Shown: positions 1 through 7,464, counted from the stretch's first letter. The stretch: DNA of 13,376 nt from Bacillota bacterium (GCA_023457235.1 JAEWMK010000349.1:1-13376); one strand, 5' to 3'. A program made the numbers and translations. Notes: generated by a model from the sequence alone, not told the origin.

Positions 1-1
1 A

Positions 2-754
2 AACAATGCAAGCCAGTCCAATAGCAATAATGAAAATACCGAGCAGGAAATATCTAAGGAAGATCTTCACCAGGTAGAGGGTAAAACAGACAATAGTCAG
101 AATTCAACAACTGAAAAAGCAGCTTCATCAACGGATGAAGTAGCAGGTAAGGAAGTGCCGCAAAAACCAACAGATACTAAAGAAGCTGTAGTAGCGAAGC
201 AACAAAATGAATCACAAGTAAAAAACCAACAGGAAGCTGTGGCTAACCCTAAAAACGATACACCAAAACAAGCAAACGATATGGCTGATAAACCACAAGA
301 AAAAGAACAGACAAAACAAGTAGCAACGAATAATCCGAGCAATCCAAGTAATGTGCCAACCACTAGTCAAAAGGTTGAACAGGAATCAAAACCAAATACG
401 CCGATAACTGAGGCGACCATTGCAATTAAGGCCGATGCCGAAACAGGGGTCATCTTAAAAGTAACAAAAGTTTCAATTAATGATGGTGATACAGTCCTGG
501 ACGTACTGAAAAAAGTGACAAAACAAAATCGAATCCAAATGGAATATAGAGGCAGCGGTGCCACTGCCTACATCGAAGGAATTCAGAATCTATATGAATT
601 TGATAAAGGGCCGAAAAGTGGATGGATGTACAGTATTAATGGCGCTTTTATGAAAAAAGGTGCAGGGACTACTGAAGTAAAACCTGGAGATAAAATTGAA
701 TGGGCTTATACGCTAGACCTTGGAAAAGATTTAGGGACTACTGTGAATGAATAA
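2..754 (+). CDS. DUF4430 domain exported protein, 5'-truncated by window edge (probable corrinoid-binding partner of the ECF transporter)
   Basis: The frame is open from the first bases, so the true start and any signal peptide lie upstream; 250 residues are visible. Residues 1 to about 138 (to about base 415) are a low-complexity linker rich in Lys, Asn, Gln, Glu, Thr, Ser and Pro, typical of a spacer across a Gram-positive wall. From about base 416 to the stop is a DUF4430 domain, with GDTVLDVL, a GSGATAYIEGI segment, GWMYSING, and the closing VKPGDKIEWAYT and DLG motifs. DUF4430 is related to the C-terminal beta domain of transcobalamin and intrinsic factor. The C-terminus has no LPXTG or membrane segment, so any anchor must be N-terminal, perhaps a lipobox. 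The stop overlaps the start of the EcfT gene by 8 bases, pointing to a shared transcript and function. Corrinoid binding is inferred from family and context. An internal GTG at 155 is not a credible start because it lies mid-linker. Confidence 0.85.
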   Translation, partial: NNASQSNSNNENTEQEISKEDLHQVEGKTDNSQNSTTEKAASSTDEVAGKEVPQKPTDTKEAVVAKQQNESQVKNQQEAVANPKNDTPKQANDMADKPQEKEQTKQVATNNPSNPSNVPTTSQKVEQESKPNTPITEATIAIKADAETGVILKVTKVSINDGDTVLDVLKKVTKQNRIQMEYRGSGATAYIEGIQNLYEFDKGPKSGWMYSINGAFMKKGAGTTEVKPGDKIEWAYTLDLGKDLGTTVNE

Positions 755-1631
755 TTCCTTTGGGTTTAATAGTCTACACCCAGCTGTATGTTTTTTATAT
801 TACATTGGATTATTTTTAATCAGCATGCTGTTTATACATCCTTATTTTTTACTTGCAGCCTTAGTATCTGTAATCCTATTAAATTTTTTCCATAATCGTG
901 GAAAAGAAATACGAAAAGGTGCTAAATTTTATATTTTTATTGGGGTTGTCATCTTAATCATAAATCCTTTATTTTCACACCGTGGGGCTACTATTTTATT
1001 TTACTTATTTGACCAGCCAATCACTTTAGAAAGTATTATGTTTGGCTTTTTAATGATGTTATCGATCGTTACGATTTTAATTACTTTTTTATCTTTTAAT
1101 TTCATCATTACAGAGGATAAATTCATTTATTTATTTTCATCCATTGCACCGAAAACTGCCCTTTTAATTATGATGGCATTTCGTTTCGTGCCATTATTAA
1201 AACGAAGATTAATAGAAATTGCAAATGTCCAAAAAACTAGAGGGATCAGTATAAAGACAGGCACAATGAAACAAAGGGCGAAAGCCGGAATGAGCATCCT
1301 GTTTATCTTGATGACATGGTCAATGGAGGAAGCTCTGCAAACAGCTGATTCGATGAAGGCGCGGGGATATGGATTAGGAAAACGAAGTTCATTTAATATA
1401 TATCGTTTCTATAAGCAGGATATTTTTTATCTCATTTGGTTCAGTCTGCTTATGATTATTTTCATTATCCAAGGAATATCAGGCTATGGGAAACTGGAAA
1501 TCTACCCACAGCTAGAAGCACTATCCCTTTCAAATCGTGAAAATAATTTATTTGTTTTAGTTCTATTGTTTTTATTCACACCTCATTTTATCGAAGGGAG
1601 GGAGTACTATAAATGGCGCTTATCGAAATAA
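747..1631 (+). CDS. ecfT: ECF transporter transmembrane (T) component, EcfT/CbiQ family
   Basis: This is the energy-coupling membrane subunit of an energy-coupling factor ABC importer; it links the two ATPase domains to the substrate-binding S component. The 294 residues have several hydrophobic spans in the first half (starting near LHPAVCFLYYIG) and a last span near the C-terminus. Between them is the cytoplasmic coupling region with the two X-Arg-Gly signatures of the family: TRG at residues 164-166 and ARG at 205-207 (in MKARGYGLG). These two short helices insert into the grooves of the ATPases. The start overlaps the DUF4430 gene by 8 bases, and the stop overlaps the ATPase gene by 19 bases, so the genes are probably translationally coupled. 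A dedicated T gene inside the operon indicates a group I ECF system with its own energizing module. Confidence 0.9.
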   Translation: MNNSFGFNSLHPAVCFLYYIGLFLISMLFIHPYFLLAALVSVILLNFFHNRGKEIRKGAKFYIFIGVVILIINPLFSHRGATILFYLFDQPITLESIMFGFLMMLSIVTILITFLSFNFIITEDKFIYLFSSIAPKTALLIMMAFRFVPLLKRRLIEIANVQKTRGISIKTGTMKQRAKAGMSILFILMTWSMEEALQTADSMKARGYGLGKRSSFNIYRFYKQDIFYLIWFSLLMIIFIIQGISGYGKLEIYPQLEALSLSNRENNLFVLVLLFLFTPHFIEGREYYKWRLSK

Positions 1632-3295
1632 GAAACTTTTCCTTTACATATGCGGGGGAGGATAAGCAATTATTAAAAGATATCTCCCTAATTGTTGAGG
1701 AGGGCGAAATGGTATTACTTTGCGGTCCAACGGGATGTGGAAAGACTACCCTTCTTCGACAAATGAAAAAAGAAATTGCCCCAATTGGAACTAGAACTGG
1801 AAGCATTTATTTTGATCAAAAAGAAATGGACTCCATTCCATCCATTATTACCACAAAAGAAATCGGAATTGTTTTTCAAGACCCAGAAAATCAAATCGTG
1901 ACTAGTACAGTTTGGCATGAGCTTGCTTTTTCATTAGAGAATTTTGGTTATTCAACCTTTGAAATTCGAAAAAAAGTGGCAGAAATGGCTTCGTTTTTTG
2001 GCATTGAAGCTTGGTTGAACATGTCCATTCATGAGCTTTCAGGCGGACAGAAGCAGCTTGTAAATTTAGCTTCGATCTTGCTTTTACAGCCCCGGTTATT
2101 GCTCTTAGATGAGCCAACAGCTCAGCTTGATCCAATTGCTGCACGGGAATTTTTACAAATGATCCATCGTATTAATCAAGAGTTTAATACGACAATCGTT
2201 ATTATTGAACATCGATTAGAGGAAGTTTTTCCGATTGTTGACCGCGTTGTCATTTTAGAGGATGGAAAAATAAAGCTACAGGACACACCACAGCATGTGA
2301 TTAAGCAAATTGACAAAAATGATGTTTACTTTCAATATTTACCCGAAATCACGAAGCTATTTCTAATCAGTAGTGAAAACTGGCCGTTACAGGATCAAGT
2401 TCCGATTACTGTTAGAGAAGGGAGAAAATGGCTTTTAAAGCAAAATGATCGGCATTTTTCAAAAGAAATGCATGGGGAATTATTAATTAATAAAAAAGAA
2501 TTAACAGGGACTTCGATTCTTGAATGCAAGGATGTCTTTTTTCAGTATGATCGAAACGGCAAGATGGTGTTGGAAGGTGTTCAATATGGAATGACGAAGG
2601 GTCTGTTTTCAGCGATTATTGGTGGGAATGGTGCTGGGAAGTCAACATTACTTAAGATTTTAGCCGGTATCGAGGATCCAAGGCGTGGAAAGGTTTTGAT
2701 CGAGGGTGAACCCCTACATAAAATGAAAGTACGTGAACGTTATAAGAAAATTGGGTATCTGTCACAAAATCCACTGGCCCTATTTACGCAAGACACCGTA
2801 AAGGAAGAGTTAACTGTTGCTGAAGAGTTGGTTGATGGAAAACGTTCGACTAACGCTTTGGCTGAAGCGATTGATTTTTTCGGGTTAGAGGGGGCGTTGC
2901 ATAAACACCCATATGATTTGAGCGGGGGAGAAAGACAAAAGCTGGCACTGGCTTGCGTTCTATTGAAACAACCAGAGATTTTACTAATTGATGAGCCAAC
3001 AAAGGGGCTTGATCCGATCTTGAAGTTGGATGTCGGCAATTTATTAAAGGAGCTGCAACGAAAGGGGATCTCCATATTAATGGTTACACATGATATTGAA
3101 TTTGCTGCAAAATACGCGGATCATTGTTCACTTTTGTTTGCAGGTTCGATTGTGGCTGAAGGTACGGCGAGAGAAATGTTTAGCGACAATTATTTTTATA
3201 CTACAGCTATTAATAGGTTGGTGCGAGGCAATCTTCCTCAAGCACTAAATTATGAGGATGTGTTAAAGGCATGGGACGCAGTAGGCTGCTATTAA
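1613..3295 (+). CDS. ECF transporter ATP-binding protein with two fused ABC domains (EcfA-EcfA' type)
   Basis: This cytoplasmic ATPase powers the importer. It has 560 residues with two complete ABC domains in tandem, where many ECF systems use two separate proteins. Domain 1 has Walker A GPTGCGKTT at 38-46, signature LSGGQ at 142-146, Walker B ending in DEPT at 166-169 and the switch His at 200. Domain 2 has Walker A GGNGAGKST at 337-345, signature LSGGE at 436-440, Walker B DEPT at 460-463 and switch His at 493. All catalytic motifs are intact in both halves, so both sites should hydrolyse ATP. The layout matches fused proteins such as YkoD of the thiamine-precursor ECF system and the predicted CbrU of cobalamin systems. 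A strong GGGAGGGAG ribosome site stands just before ATG 1613. The gene overlaps its upstream neighbour by 19 bases and its downstream neighbour by 25. Confidence 0.93.
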   Translation: MALIEIRNFSFTYAGEDKQLLKDISLIVEEGEMVLLCGPTGCGKTTLLRQMKKEIAPIGTRTGSIYFDQKEMDSIPSIITTKEIGIVFQDPENQIVTSTVWHELAFSLENFGYSTFEIRKKVAEMASFFGIEAWLNMSIHELSGGQKQLVNLASILLLQPRLLLLDEPTAQLDPIAAREFLQMIHRINQEFNTTIVIIEHRLEEVFPIVDRVVILEDGKIKLQDTPQHVIKQIDKNDVYFQYLPEITKLFLISSENWPLQDQVPITVREGRKWLLKQNDRHFSKEMHGELLINKKELTGTSILECKDVFFQYDRNGKMVLEGVQYGMTKGLFSAIIGGNGAGKSTLLKILAGIEDPRRGKVLIEGEPLHKMKVRERYKKIGYLSQNPLALFTQDTVKEELTVAEELVDGKRSTNALAEAIDFFGLEGALHKHPYDLSGGERQKLALACVLLKQPEILLIDEPTKGLDPILKLDVGNLLKELQRKGISILMVTHDIEFAAKYADHCSLLFAGSIVAEGTAREMFSDNYFYTTAINRLVRGNLPQALNYEDVLKAWDAVGCY

Positions 3296-3969
3296 TTATT
3301 TCCACATTATTAGTCGTTCTTTTATTGTTTGTAATGGTGCTCCTAGAAGGAGACCATTATATGCTTCTTAGCTTTTTGACCCTGTTTGTTATCATGTTTC
3401 CTTTTTTTGCTCGGTTTGAAAGAAAGGAGCTTGATTCAAGAGGAATTGTGTTAATTGCCATTTTAGCTGCAATTGCTGCTGTCAGCCGTGTTCCCTTTGC
3501 AGCGTTACCTAGCGTTCAGCCCACTTCGTTTGTAATTATTATGGCGGCGATTGTATTTGGTGCAGAAACGGGCTTCTTAGTTGGAGCAATTGCAGCTTTA
3601 GTATCCAATTTATTTCTAGGGCAAGGGCCGTGGACGCCTTGGCAAATGTTTTCATGGGGGATGATGGGGCTTTCTGCTGGGTTATTAAAGGATTGGCTCT
3701 GGGCTCGGAGAAGGCTATTAATACTCCCATTCGGTTTTATCTGGGGCTTTTTATTCGGCTGGATTATGGATTTATGGTATGTTGTTGGGTTCGGGGAGAA
3801 TATTACGATCGGAATAGTGTTGGCAGGAATGGCATCAAGCTTTTATTTTGATTTAGCACATGCCTTGTCCAATCTATTTTTCTTGTACGTCTTTGGTACA
3901 AGGTGGAAAACCATCCTTGAGCGCTTCAAAGTGAAATATGGATTGCTGGGTGTAGATAACCCTACCTAG
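3271..3969 (+). CDS. ECF transporter S component, probably cobalamin/corrinoid-specific (CbrT-like)
   Basis: This is the substrate-binding membrane subunit of the importer. Of 232 residues, about 50-220 form the usual six-helix S-component core. It includes a helix with an AAIAAVSR stretch that resembles the EcfT-docking AxxxA helix, then VPFAALPSVQPTSF, FGAETGFLVGA, and a WTPWQMFSWGM segment. The first 50 or so residues add about two hydrophobic spans not needed by the six-helix core. The gene overlaps the ATPase gene by 25 bases and is the last in the operon. Cobalamin is proposed because of the DUF4430 gene upstream and general resemblance to CbrT-type S components; residues alone do not settle it. 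A B12 riboswitch, if present, would lie before the window. Confidence 0.82.
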   Translation: MGRSRLLLIISTLLVVLLLFVMVLLEGDHYMLLSFLTLFVIMFPFFARFERKELDSRGIVLIAILAAIAAVSRVPFAALPSVQPTSFVIIMAAIVFGAETGFLVGAIAALVSNLFLGQGPWTPWQMFSWGMMGLSAGLLKDWLWARRRLLILPFGFIWGFLFGWIMDLWYVVGFGENITIGIVLAGMASSFYFDLAHALSNLFFLYVFGTRWKTILERFKVKYGLLGVDNPT

Positions 3970-4002
3970 CAGCTGAGGGCTAAACCTAGTAGGAAAATTT
4001 CG

Positions 4003-4049
4003 AAATGCGGCCAAGGCAGGCCAGAAGCAAGTGAATCCTGGCCGCATTT
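4003..4049. terminator. Bidirectional hairpin terminator between convergent genes
   Basis: AAATGCGGCCA (4003-4013) and TGGCCGCATTT (4039-4049) form a perfect 11-base-pair stem around a 25-base loop. It is followed by TTTT-type runs on the plus side (AAATTTT-rich on the minus side), placed between the stops of the S component and the radical SAM gene. Inside the loop, GGCCAG (4019-4024) could instead pair with CTGGCC (4038-4043). A weaker hairpin (3961-3993) also overlaps the S-component stop codon. The position fits termination from both sides. Confidence 0.75.
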
Positions 4050-4076
4050 TAACTTTGTATTCTCCTATCAACTGTT

Positions 4077-5237
4077 TTAAATCAATGAACTTTCTTTCTT
4101 CCGCAAGGCTTCCGGAATATAAACACAGAAAGGCTCGCTTTCTAAGTAATCACCGGTGATAGCATAGGTTCTGGAACGGGAGCCGCCACATACATTACGG
4201 AACTCACAGACGCCGCATTTTCCTTTATAAAGGTCTGGATTACGTAACTCCTTTAAAATCGGTGCTTCACGATAAATTTCCTTTAAATGTGTTTCACGCA
4301 CATTCCCCACCTTCAATGGCAATAATCCACTTGGCATTACATCACCTGTGTGCGAAACAAAGATGAAGCCATTGCCGTCATTTACTCCTTTTGGTGCACG
4401 CTTTAGACCATCCACCAGCGAGGCCGCATCTGTCGTAATACTGTCCACATAGTGAATTTCACCTTTGGTAATTTTATGTTCTTTTGCTTTTTGTTGAATA
4501 ACGACTCGACGATAATGTTGGGCAGCTGTAGTCTTAATATCATAAGGTGCTGTTTTACTTAATTCATATAACCATAAAAATACCTTTTCATGTTCTGCCG
4601 GTGTTAGGCAATCTTCGAGTTGACCGCGACCAGTCGGAACAAGCAGGAAAATATACCACATCACCGCTTTTAAATCTTTTATAAGCTCGGCCATTTGTTC
4701 AAGATGATTATAATTGTAGCGCGAAATCACCGTATTTATTTGCAACGGCATGTCAAGCTCATTTAAGTATTTTATTTTTTCTAAAGTCAGCTCAAATGAA
4801 CCAGGCGTGCCTCGGAAATGGTCGTGGATTTCAGGTGTTGGTCCATCAAGGCTAAAGCCCCAGCGGGACAGACCGACTGATTTCGCTTTTTCCATTTTAT
4901 CCTTAGTAACATTATCAGTGGCACTAGGTACCATAGAAACGCGCATTCCTTTTTTGACTGCATAATCGGCAAGCTCGAATAGATCCTCCCTCATCATGCA
5001 GTCCCCACCTGTAAAAACAAGCATAGGATTATCCATTTCGTAAATCTCGTCAATCAGCTTAATTCCCTCATAATGGCTTAATTCATTTGGGTCTGGCTTC
5101 GTTTGTGCATCGGCCCTGCAATGAACACATTTTAACTGGCAGGCTCTTGTAACCTCCCAAATTACTATAAATGGATTCAGATTATAATCGATCATCGTTC
5201 CATGTCCCATTTCATGTGGATGTCCTTTTTTTTCCAT
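4077..5237 (-). CDS. Radical SAM protein with C-terminal SPASM-like cluster (BA_1875/TIGR04053-like; related to heme d1/AhbD-type enzymes)
   Basis: This radical SAM enzyme uses a 4Fe-4S cluster to split S-adenosylmethionine. I set the start at ATG 5237 (386 aa), where AGGTGA sits 5 bases upstream. The longer GTG at 5246 has poor spacing. The AdoMet cluster motif CQLKCVHC gives Cys 33, 37 and 40. FTGGDCMMRED serves as the GGE-like AdoMet-binding motif with Asp in place of Glu, followed by a GFSLDGP strand. The C-terminus has KCGVCEFRNVCGG with Cys 341, 344 and 350 and a last Cys at 371. That makes a four-Cys auxiliary cluster, fewer than a full SPASM domain. An HTGDVMPSGLLPLKVGNV segment is typical of the NirJ/AhbD/PqqE-like branch. 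The substrate is unknown; heme or tetrapyrrole side-chain work or peptide modification are both possible. No precursor peptide is visible beside it. It is divergent from the diguanylate cyclase. Confidence 0.85.
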   Translation of the reverse strand: MEKKGHPHEMGHGTMIDYNLNPFIVIWEVTRACQLKCVHCRADAQTKPDPNELSHYEGIKLIDEIYEMDNPMLVFTGGDCMMREDLFELADYAVKKGMRVSMVPSATDNVTKDKMEKAKSVGLSRWGFSLDGPTPEIHDHFRGTPGSFELTLEKIKYLNELDMPLQINTVISRYNYNHLEQMAELIKDLKAVMWYIFLLVPTGRGQLEDCLTPAEHEKVFLWLYELSKTAPYDIKTTAAQHYRRVVIQQKAKEHKITKGEIHYVDSITTDAASLVDGLKRAPKGVNDGNGFIFVSHTGDVMPSGLLPLKVGNVRETHLKEIYREAPILKELRNPDLYKGKCGVCEFRNVCGGSRSRTYAITGDYLESEPFCVYIPEALRKKESSLI

Positions 5238-5254
5238 CCTTATCACCTATCCTG

Positions 5255-5270
5255 TTACATTATTATGTAA
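5255..5270. promoter_or_regulatory. Inverted repeat TTACAT-N4-ATGTAA in the radical SAM leader
   Basis: A perfect 6-base inverted repeat with a 4-base centre (TATT) lies between the putative minus-strand -10 box and the radical SAM start codon. The place suits a repressor operator or a small hairpin in the leader. No regulator can be named from the sequence. Confidence 0.4.
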
Positions 5271-5283
5271 ATGCATTATTTTC

Positions 5284-5289
5284 ATTATA
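5284..5289 (-). promoter_or_regulatory. Candidate -10 box of the radical SAM gene
   Basis: On the minus strand this reads TATAAT, the sigma-A consensus, about 47 bases before the ATG. No good -35 hexamer lies 16-18 bases further upstream, which would fit an activator-dependent promoter. The start of transcription would fall near 5277. Confidence 0.45.
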
Positions 5290-5320
5290 AATTTTTGAAA
5301 GGCTGCATGATTAGACAGTC

Positions 5321-5339
5321 TGTTACAAATTCAGTAACA
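5321..5339. promoter_or_regulatory. Inverted repeat TGTTAC-N7-GTAACA between divergent genes
   Basis: A perfect 6-base inverted repeat around AAATTCA lies in the spacer between the radical SAM and diguanylate cyclase genes. It sits about 53 bases upstream of the likely radical SAM transcription start and upstream of the cyclase gene. It is placed like a regulator-binding site for one or both divergent promoters. Confidence 0.4.
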
Positions 5340-5359
5340 AAGAACAAAAGTATTATATA

Positions 5360-5389
5360 GTGACAAATCTTATATTAAAATGATAGAAA
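5360..5389 (+). promoter_or_regulatory. Tentative promoter of the diguanylate cyclase gene
   Basis: GTGACA (5360-5365), one mismatch from TTGACA, and TAGAAA (5384-5389), two mismatches from TATAAT, are 18 bases apart. Transcription would begin near 5396, ahead of the ribosome site at 5412. The match is weak and other AT-rich alternatives exist nearby. Confidence 0.3.
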
Positions 5390-5411
5390 GGATATTTTTT
5401 CTAAAAGGTGC

Positions 5412-5419
5412 AAAAGGAG
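5412..5419 (+). promoter_or_regulatory. Ribosome binding site deciding the cyclase start
   Basis: AAAAGGAG stands 8 bases before ATG 5428. The upstream in-frame ATG at 5380 has no purine-rich site before it. This favours a protein 16 residues shorter than the longest frame. Confidence 0.75.
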
Positions 5420-5427
5420 CGAGGCAC

Positions 5428-7464
5428 ATGGAATTTAATTTTTTAAATGCATCTCCAGTTCCAATGGTTTTATATAAGGAAAAATTTATATATGCGAATG
5501 AAGCGTTTTTTATCATGAGTGGATATAATGAGGAAGATCTTAAAAATAAATACGTTTGGGAATTTTTTGAAAAGGACGCCAAAGAGCCATTTATGGCAGG
5601 CATTCAAAATAGATTGATAAATAAAATGCCTAATAAAGAGTATACGTATAAATTTTATACAAAAGGTAATGAAGTCCGTTGGCTGAAAATCGGGACGACA
5701 ACTGTTAATCAAAATGGCGAGTATATTGGTTTTGCTACATTATTCGATATAACAAGTACTAAGCTTTTTGAAGAGGCATTACTATACAAAAATGATCTAT
5801 GGACGGATATATTTAATTCCCATAGTGCGATCATGCTATTAATTGACCCTGAAAATGATGGAAGAATAATAGATGCCAATCCGGCAGCAAGTAAATTTTA
5901 CGGCTACCCAATTGAAATTTTAAAAGATATGAAAATAAAAGATATAAATAGCTTAGCCAACGGGGAGCTGTTCAAAAGAATGGAGCAGGTTCAACGCGGT
6001 GAAAATAAAGAATTTATGTTTAAGCATAGGTTGGTTGATGGAACGGTCAGAGATGTTGGAGTATTTTCATCGGTTGTTAATATCAGAGAAAGAAAACTAT
6101 TATTCTCAATCATAACTGATAAAACAAATGAAATTCATTTTAAGGATCAATTAATCAAGCTGAATACTGAATTAAAAGAAAGTAAGCTACGTTATCAATC
6201 GTTATTTCAGAATAATCCAGAAATATGTTTTTCATTAGATCTTTATGGACATTTTCATAAATTAAATAAAGTTACGGAAACAGTTTCCGGTTATAAGGTT
6301 GAGGAACTTATTGGAAAACCAATGTATAGTTTTATTGATAAAAACCAATATCCCATTATTAATGAGCAATTTTCAAAAGTACTACAAGGGAATTCCGTTA
6401 GTTTTTATACGAAGATTGTTCACAAAGACGGTCATTTACTTGATATGAATGTAACGGCTGTTCCAATCATTGTTGATCATGTTGTAGTTGGAATTATTGG
6501 CTATGCTATCGATATTACAAAACAAAAACGGATTGAGATGGATTTGATCGAAAGCGAAAAACGTTATCGATTTATCACAGAAAACTCAACAGATATTATT
6601 TCACGTCATGACGCAGACGGTTCTATTGTGTATATTTCGCCAATAGTAGAAAACATCCTCGGCTATACACCCAATGAATTAATGGAAAGATTCGTTGAAA
6701 ATCCGCCGAAAACAAGGAGTATTATTAATTTAGTGGATCATCAGGTGTTAAATTTGAAAAAAGGTGAAATATATACATTTAGCTATGAAATGCAAAAGAA
6801 AAATGGAAACTTTATTGTTCTAGAAAGCACGATCAAAGCCTTTTATGACCAAGAAGAAAATAAGATTGCTGGATTTATAGCCGTTTCCCGGGACATTACA
6901 GAGAGAAAATTATTTGAAGAGAAGCTTCAGCGAACCAATGAATTCTTAAAACAGTTATCTACAATGGATGGACTGACGGGGATTGCGAATCGACGGAGAT
7001 TCGATGAGTTTATGGAAGTTGAATGTGCCCGATCTAAGGATAGCGGTCTACCAATCTCACTTATTTTATTCGATATTGATTTCTTCAAATTATACAATGA
7101 TACGTATGGGCATCAAGCAGGCGACGATTGTTTAAAGCTTATTGCAAACACGATTAGCATGAAAATTAATCGTTCAAGTGATTTGTTTGCAAGATATGGG
7201 GGAGAGGAATTCGCCATCGTTCTTCCTGGAACGGACCTGAAAGGTGCTGCAAAAGTTGCTGAGAAGGTAAGAAAGGCTGTTGAGAATATAAAAATTCTTC
7301 ATAGCCAATCAAAAGTCAGTCAATATGTAACCATTAGTGTTGGGGTTGTGTCCAGTGAAACTGTAAACCCGGAGCCCAAATTAATGATAGTAAAAGCAGA
7401 TGATGCTCTTTATTGCGCGAAAAATTTAGGAAGAAACCGTACGGTAAAGGTTGAAAAGGTTTAA
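5428..7464 (+). CDS. Soluble diguanylate cyclase with four PAS domains and a GGDEF domain
   Basis: The protein should make cyclic di-GMP from two GTP in response to signals sensed by PAS domains. It has 678 residues from ATG 5428 (an in-frame ATG at 5380 lacks a ribosome site). Four PAS units follow one another at roughly residues 4-120, 124-245, 255-372 and 376-500, each closing with a PAC-like strand such as GYAIDITKQKR or GFIAVSRDITERK. A short helical linker leads to the GGDEF domain (about 505-678), which starts DGLTGIANRR. It has FDIDFFKLYNDTYGH for substrate and metal binding, and the active-site loop is GGEEF (591-595). RSSD, five residues before this loop, is an intact RxxD product-inhibition site. 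There is no EAL domain and no membrane span, so it senses a cytoplasmic cue; the PAS ligand is not evident. It is divergent from the radical SAM gene. No strong terminator follows. Confidence 0.93.
   Translation: MEFNFLNASPVPMVLYKEKFIYANEAFFIMSGYNEEDLKNKYVWEFFEKDAKEPFMAGIQNRLINKMPNKEYTYKFYTKGNEVRWLKIGTTTVNQNGEYIGFATLFDITSTKLFEEALLYKNDLWTDIFNSHSAIMLLIDPENDGRIIDANPAASKFYGYPIEILKDMKIKDINSLANGELFKRMEQVQRGENKEFMFKHRLVDGTVRDVGVFSSVVNIRERKLLFSIITDKTNEIHFKDQLIKLNTELKESKLRYQSLFQNNPEICFSLDLYGHFHKLNKVTETVSGYKVEELIGKPMYSFIDKNQYPIINEQFSKVLQGNSVSFYTKIVHKDGHLLDMNVTAVPIIVDHVVVGIIGYAIDITKQKRIEMDLIESEKRYRFITENSTDIISRHDADGSIVYISPIVENILGYTPNELMERFVENPPKTRSIINLVDHQVLNLKKGEIYTFSYEMQKKNGNFIVLESTIKAFYDQEENKIAGFIAVSRDITERKLFEEKLQRTNEFLKQLSTMDGLTGIANRRRFDEFMEVECARSKDSGLPISLILFDIDFFKLYNDTYGHQAGDDCLKLIANTISMKINRSSDLFARYGGEEFAIVLPGTDLKGAAKVAEKVRKAVENIKILHSQSKVSQYVTISVGVVSSETVNPEPKLMIVKADDALYCAKNLGRNRTVKVEKV

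Noticed and set aside
97..363. Minus-strand open frame rich in Cys, Phe and Ser opposite the DUF4430 linker
   Set aside because: It is the antisense of a low-complexity Lys/Asn/Gln-rich coding stretch. There is no ribosome site and the composition is unlike a real protein.
2740..3075. 111-codon minus-strand frame opposite the second ATPase domain
   Set aside because: It is the shadow of conserved ABC motifs on the coding strand; the sequence shows no domain of its own.
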